From Chitinophaga niastensis (GTDB lineage Bacteria > Bacteroidota > Bacteroidia > Chitinophagales > Chitinophagaceae): DNA of 64,000 nucleotides. Positions 62,817 to 64,000 of this stretch are shown here, in pieces. A program made the position numbers and the translations under genes. The notes below the pieces were generated by a model. The model had not been told where the DNA came from and ran no database searches. It was given only the letters and a program-made list of their open reading frames with translations. Within the stretch, counting starts at the first letter, position 1, and each line of letters opens with the position of its first letter. The stretch spans positions 62,001 to 126,000 of the forward strand of contig NZ_PYAW01000007.1 of the NCBI RefSeq assembly GCF_003014755.1. Reading direction: 5' to 3'.

Positions 62817-63866
62817 CTATTTAAATGTAATCTCCGTAGCACCATATCCATACCGTGCATGGTATTGGTTTACAAAGTTAGCTACCTCTGGTGTTTGTTT
62901 GAGTACCTGGTGAATTTCATCACGCAGTTTACCTTTACCAACACCATGTATCACAATCAAACTATGCTGATGATGACTAATAGCCAGCTCCATGTAACGC
63001 TGGAAGGCATTGAGTTGTATGGCAAGGATGGCAATATTGCTCAGTCCTTTCCAGTTCTTTTCCAATGCTTCAATATGGAGATCTACTTCCTGTTTAGGTG
63101 TAAGAGATGTTTCCGGTTGCAGTTGAATTTTACTCAGTAAACTGGCAAAATTTCCGGAACCTAATGTAGTAACTGGCGCCTTCTTTTTAGACTGCTCTGC
63201 AGCAGCTGGCGGCTCAGGTGCTCTCTCCGGAAATTTGTCGAATAAAGGATAAGTGATGGTAGCTTCTGCCTTGGTGCGCAACTGTTCCAGCTGCACAAAC
63301 ATTTGCTTTGGTTTGATTTTCCATGTCTTCTGTACAGAAGTAGCCAGCTTGGGTTCCGGCTCTTTCAGGAAAAAAGTAAATTCAAATCGCGGGTTATCAT
63401 TCAGTGATTCAAATATCAGATCTGCCAGATAAAAATGGTTATAAGGCAGTATCTCGTTCTTTATTTCCAGATCCATCTGGTTATTGAGCCAGATCTGGAA
63501 GTAAAAGCGCATGGCATGGGGGGTATCATTAAACAGGTGAAACTTCATCAGCTTCACTGTTTCATCCAAACCCTCCATCTGGTATACCGGTAAAACAGAC
63601 AGGAACATGCCTTTATCTGTTTTAAACACTTCATACTTACTTCTATCCACTTTGATCTCATCACCTGGAATCAGGCGTGGCTTGTCTTTCACAAGCTTTT
63701 GCTGGCTGAAGCGGTGAAAATAAGGGAAGTCAATCTGATCCAGGTAAACCGGGAAAGATGTGCCTTTCACTTCTATCATCACCATGTTATCATTCACCAG
63801 GTCTACTACTGTACCCTCTTCTTTTGAACTCAACAGTAGGATCTTGTCGCCTATTTGGTATTTCAT
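62817..63866 (-). CDS. Smr-domain protein with N-terminal DUF2027
   Basis: The start is set at the ATG of MKYQIGDKILLLSSKEE (63864-63866), giving 349 aa. An upstream reading to 63965 adds residues without family similarity and spans the likely promoter. The N-terminal part (about 1-220) is DUF2027-like (VVDLVNDNMVMIEVKG, KTDKGMFLSVLPVYQME). The C-terminal Smr domain (about 265-349) has VDLHIEAL and the HGVGKGKLRDEI loop. Smr domains are nucleases or mediate nucleic-acid contacts; the role here is unknown. TATTTTTG on the minus strand at 63887-63894 is a likely -7 element. Confidence 0.85.
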   Translation of the reverse strand: MKYQIGDKILLLSSKEEGTVVDLVNDNMVMIEVKGTSFPVYLDQIDFPYFHRFSQQKLVKDKPRLIPGDEIKVDRSKYEVFKTDKGMFLSVLPVYQMEGLDETVKLMKFHLFNDTPHAMRFYFQIWLNNQMDLEIKNEILPYNHFYLADLIFESLNDNPRFEFTFFLKEPEPKLATSVQKTWKIKPKQMFVQLEQLRTKAEATITYPLFDKFPERAPEPPAAAEQSKKKAPVTTLGSGNFASLLSKIQLQPETSLTPKQEVDLHIEALEKNWKGLSNIAILAIQLNAFQRYMELAISHHQHSLIVIHGVGKGKLRDEIHQVLKQTPEVANFVNQYHARYGYGATEITFK

Positions 63867-63886
63867 AATTGCATTCTTCTGAACTG

Positions 63887-63894
63887 CAAAAATA
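63887..63894 (-). promoter_or_regulatory. Candidate -7 element for the Smr-domain gene
   Basis: The minus strand reads TATTTTTG (TAnnTTTG), 20 bp upstream of the chosen start. Its position supports the short (63866) start. Confidence 0.4.
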
Positions 63895-64000
63895 GAAATT
63901 TGACGGGGATTTGTATGGAAGAGATTTGATATTCGCAGAATTAGACAGAGATACACGTTTCCCATGCCATTAAAATGGTAATACTCACAGGAATGGCAGT

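Noticed and set aside
1..64000. tRNA genes and insertion sequences
   Set aside because: No cloverleaf with a TPsiC-like arm and no transposase frame was recognised anywhere in the window.

Overview
The window comes from a Bacteroidota chromosome, most probably Chitinophagaceae (Chitinophaga-like). The reasons are a SusC/SusD pair, two giant secreted proteins with type IX secretion (T9SS) C-terminal sorting domains, several TAnnTTTG (-7) promoter motifs, a DUF4270 lipoprotein, and moderate GC with AT-rich spacers. The family assignment is inferred from protein style; no marker gene was compared.

Layout. 1-4102 (minus): a TonB-dependent SusC/SusD uptake pair, with SusD cut by the window edge. 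4273-6843 (minus): a small PH-domain membrane protein, a thiamine-binding protein and a GNAT-nitrilase fusion. 7004-43502: a large exopolysaccharide (EPS) region. Its left part has a glycosyltransferase (GT), a hexapeptide acyltransferase, a T9SS esterase/beta-helix protein, a Wzx flippase, and a minus-strand operon running from a receiver protein through the priming sugar transferase, two GT2s, an AsnB-type amidotransferase and a GT4 to a methyltransferase. Its right part has a GT2, a 2318-aa multidomain T9SS protein, and a plus-strand run encoding a Wzz/BY-kinase-like protein, an acyltransferase-3, a 39-aa membrane peptide, a Wzy-like polymerase, a half-length TolC-like protein, a GT-C protein, a second acyltransferase-3, an esterase, and a gluconate-dehydrogenase-like pair. 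A beta-helix lipoprotein closes the region on the minus strand. I see no Wza-type export protein.

44077-58720: housekeeping genes. metK, a DUF4270 gene and a short glycogen-synthase-like gene form a minus-strand operon divergent from panC-panD. A UPF0104 membrane protein, ppk1, a ppx/gppA gene and panB follow, then a lysine-catabolism operon (saccharopine dehydrogenase, 2-oxoadipate dioxygenase/decarboxylase, aminoadipate-semialdehyde dehydrogenase). 59026-63866: a histidine-phosphatase-like protein lacking both catalytic histidines, a subtilase, a DUF4870 membrane protein, the RNase P RNA gene rnpB, and an Smr-domain protein.

How they work together: the EPS genes can build lipid-linked repeat units (priming transferase plus GTs), decorate them (acyltransferases, amidotransferase, methyltransferase), flip and polymerise them (Wzx, Wzy, Wzz). 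The secreted esterase and beta-helix proteins may trim or cut the polymer outside the cell.

The most unusual DNA-level signal is a set of long inverted repeats (50-113 bp arms) abutting stop codons at about 50.1, 54.6 and 62.7 kb, two of which share one core sequence. A second, separate repeat motif (TTAGCT...) begins at the TAG stop codons of three genes. At the protein level the most notable points are the esterase/beta-helix fusion mirrored by separate genes, the half-length TolC in a Wza-less EPS operon, and a threefold-repeated PWNN module in the 2318-aa protein, which also contains an in-frame G9 tract.
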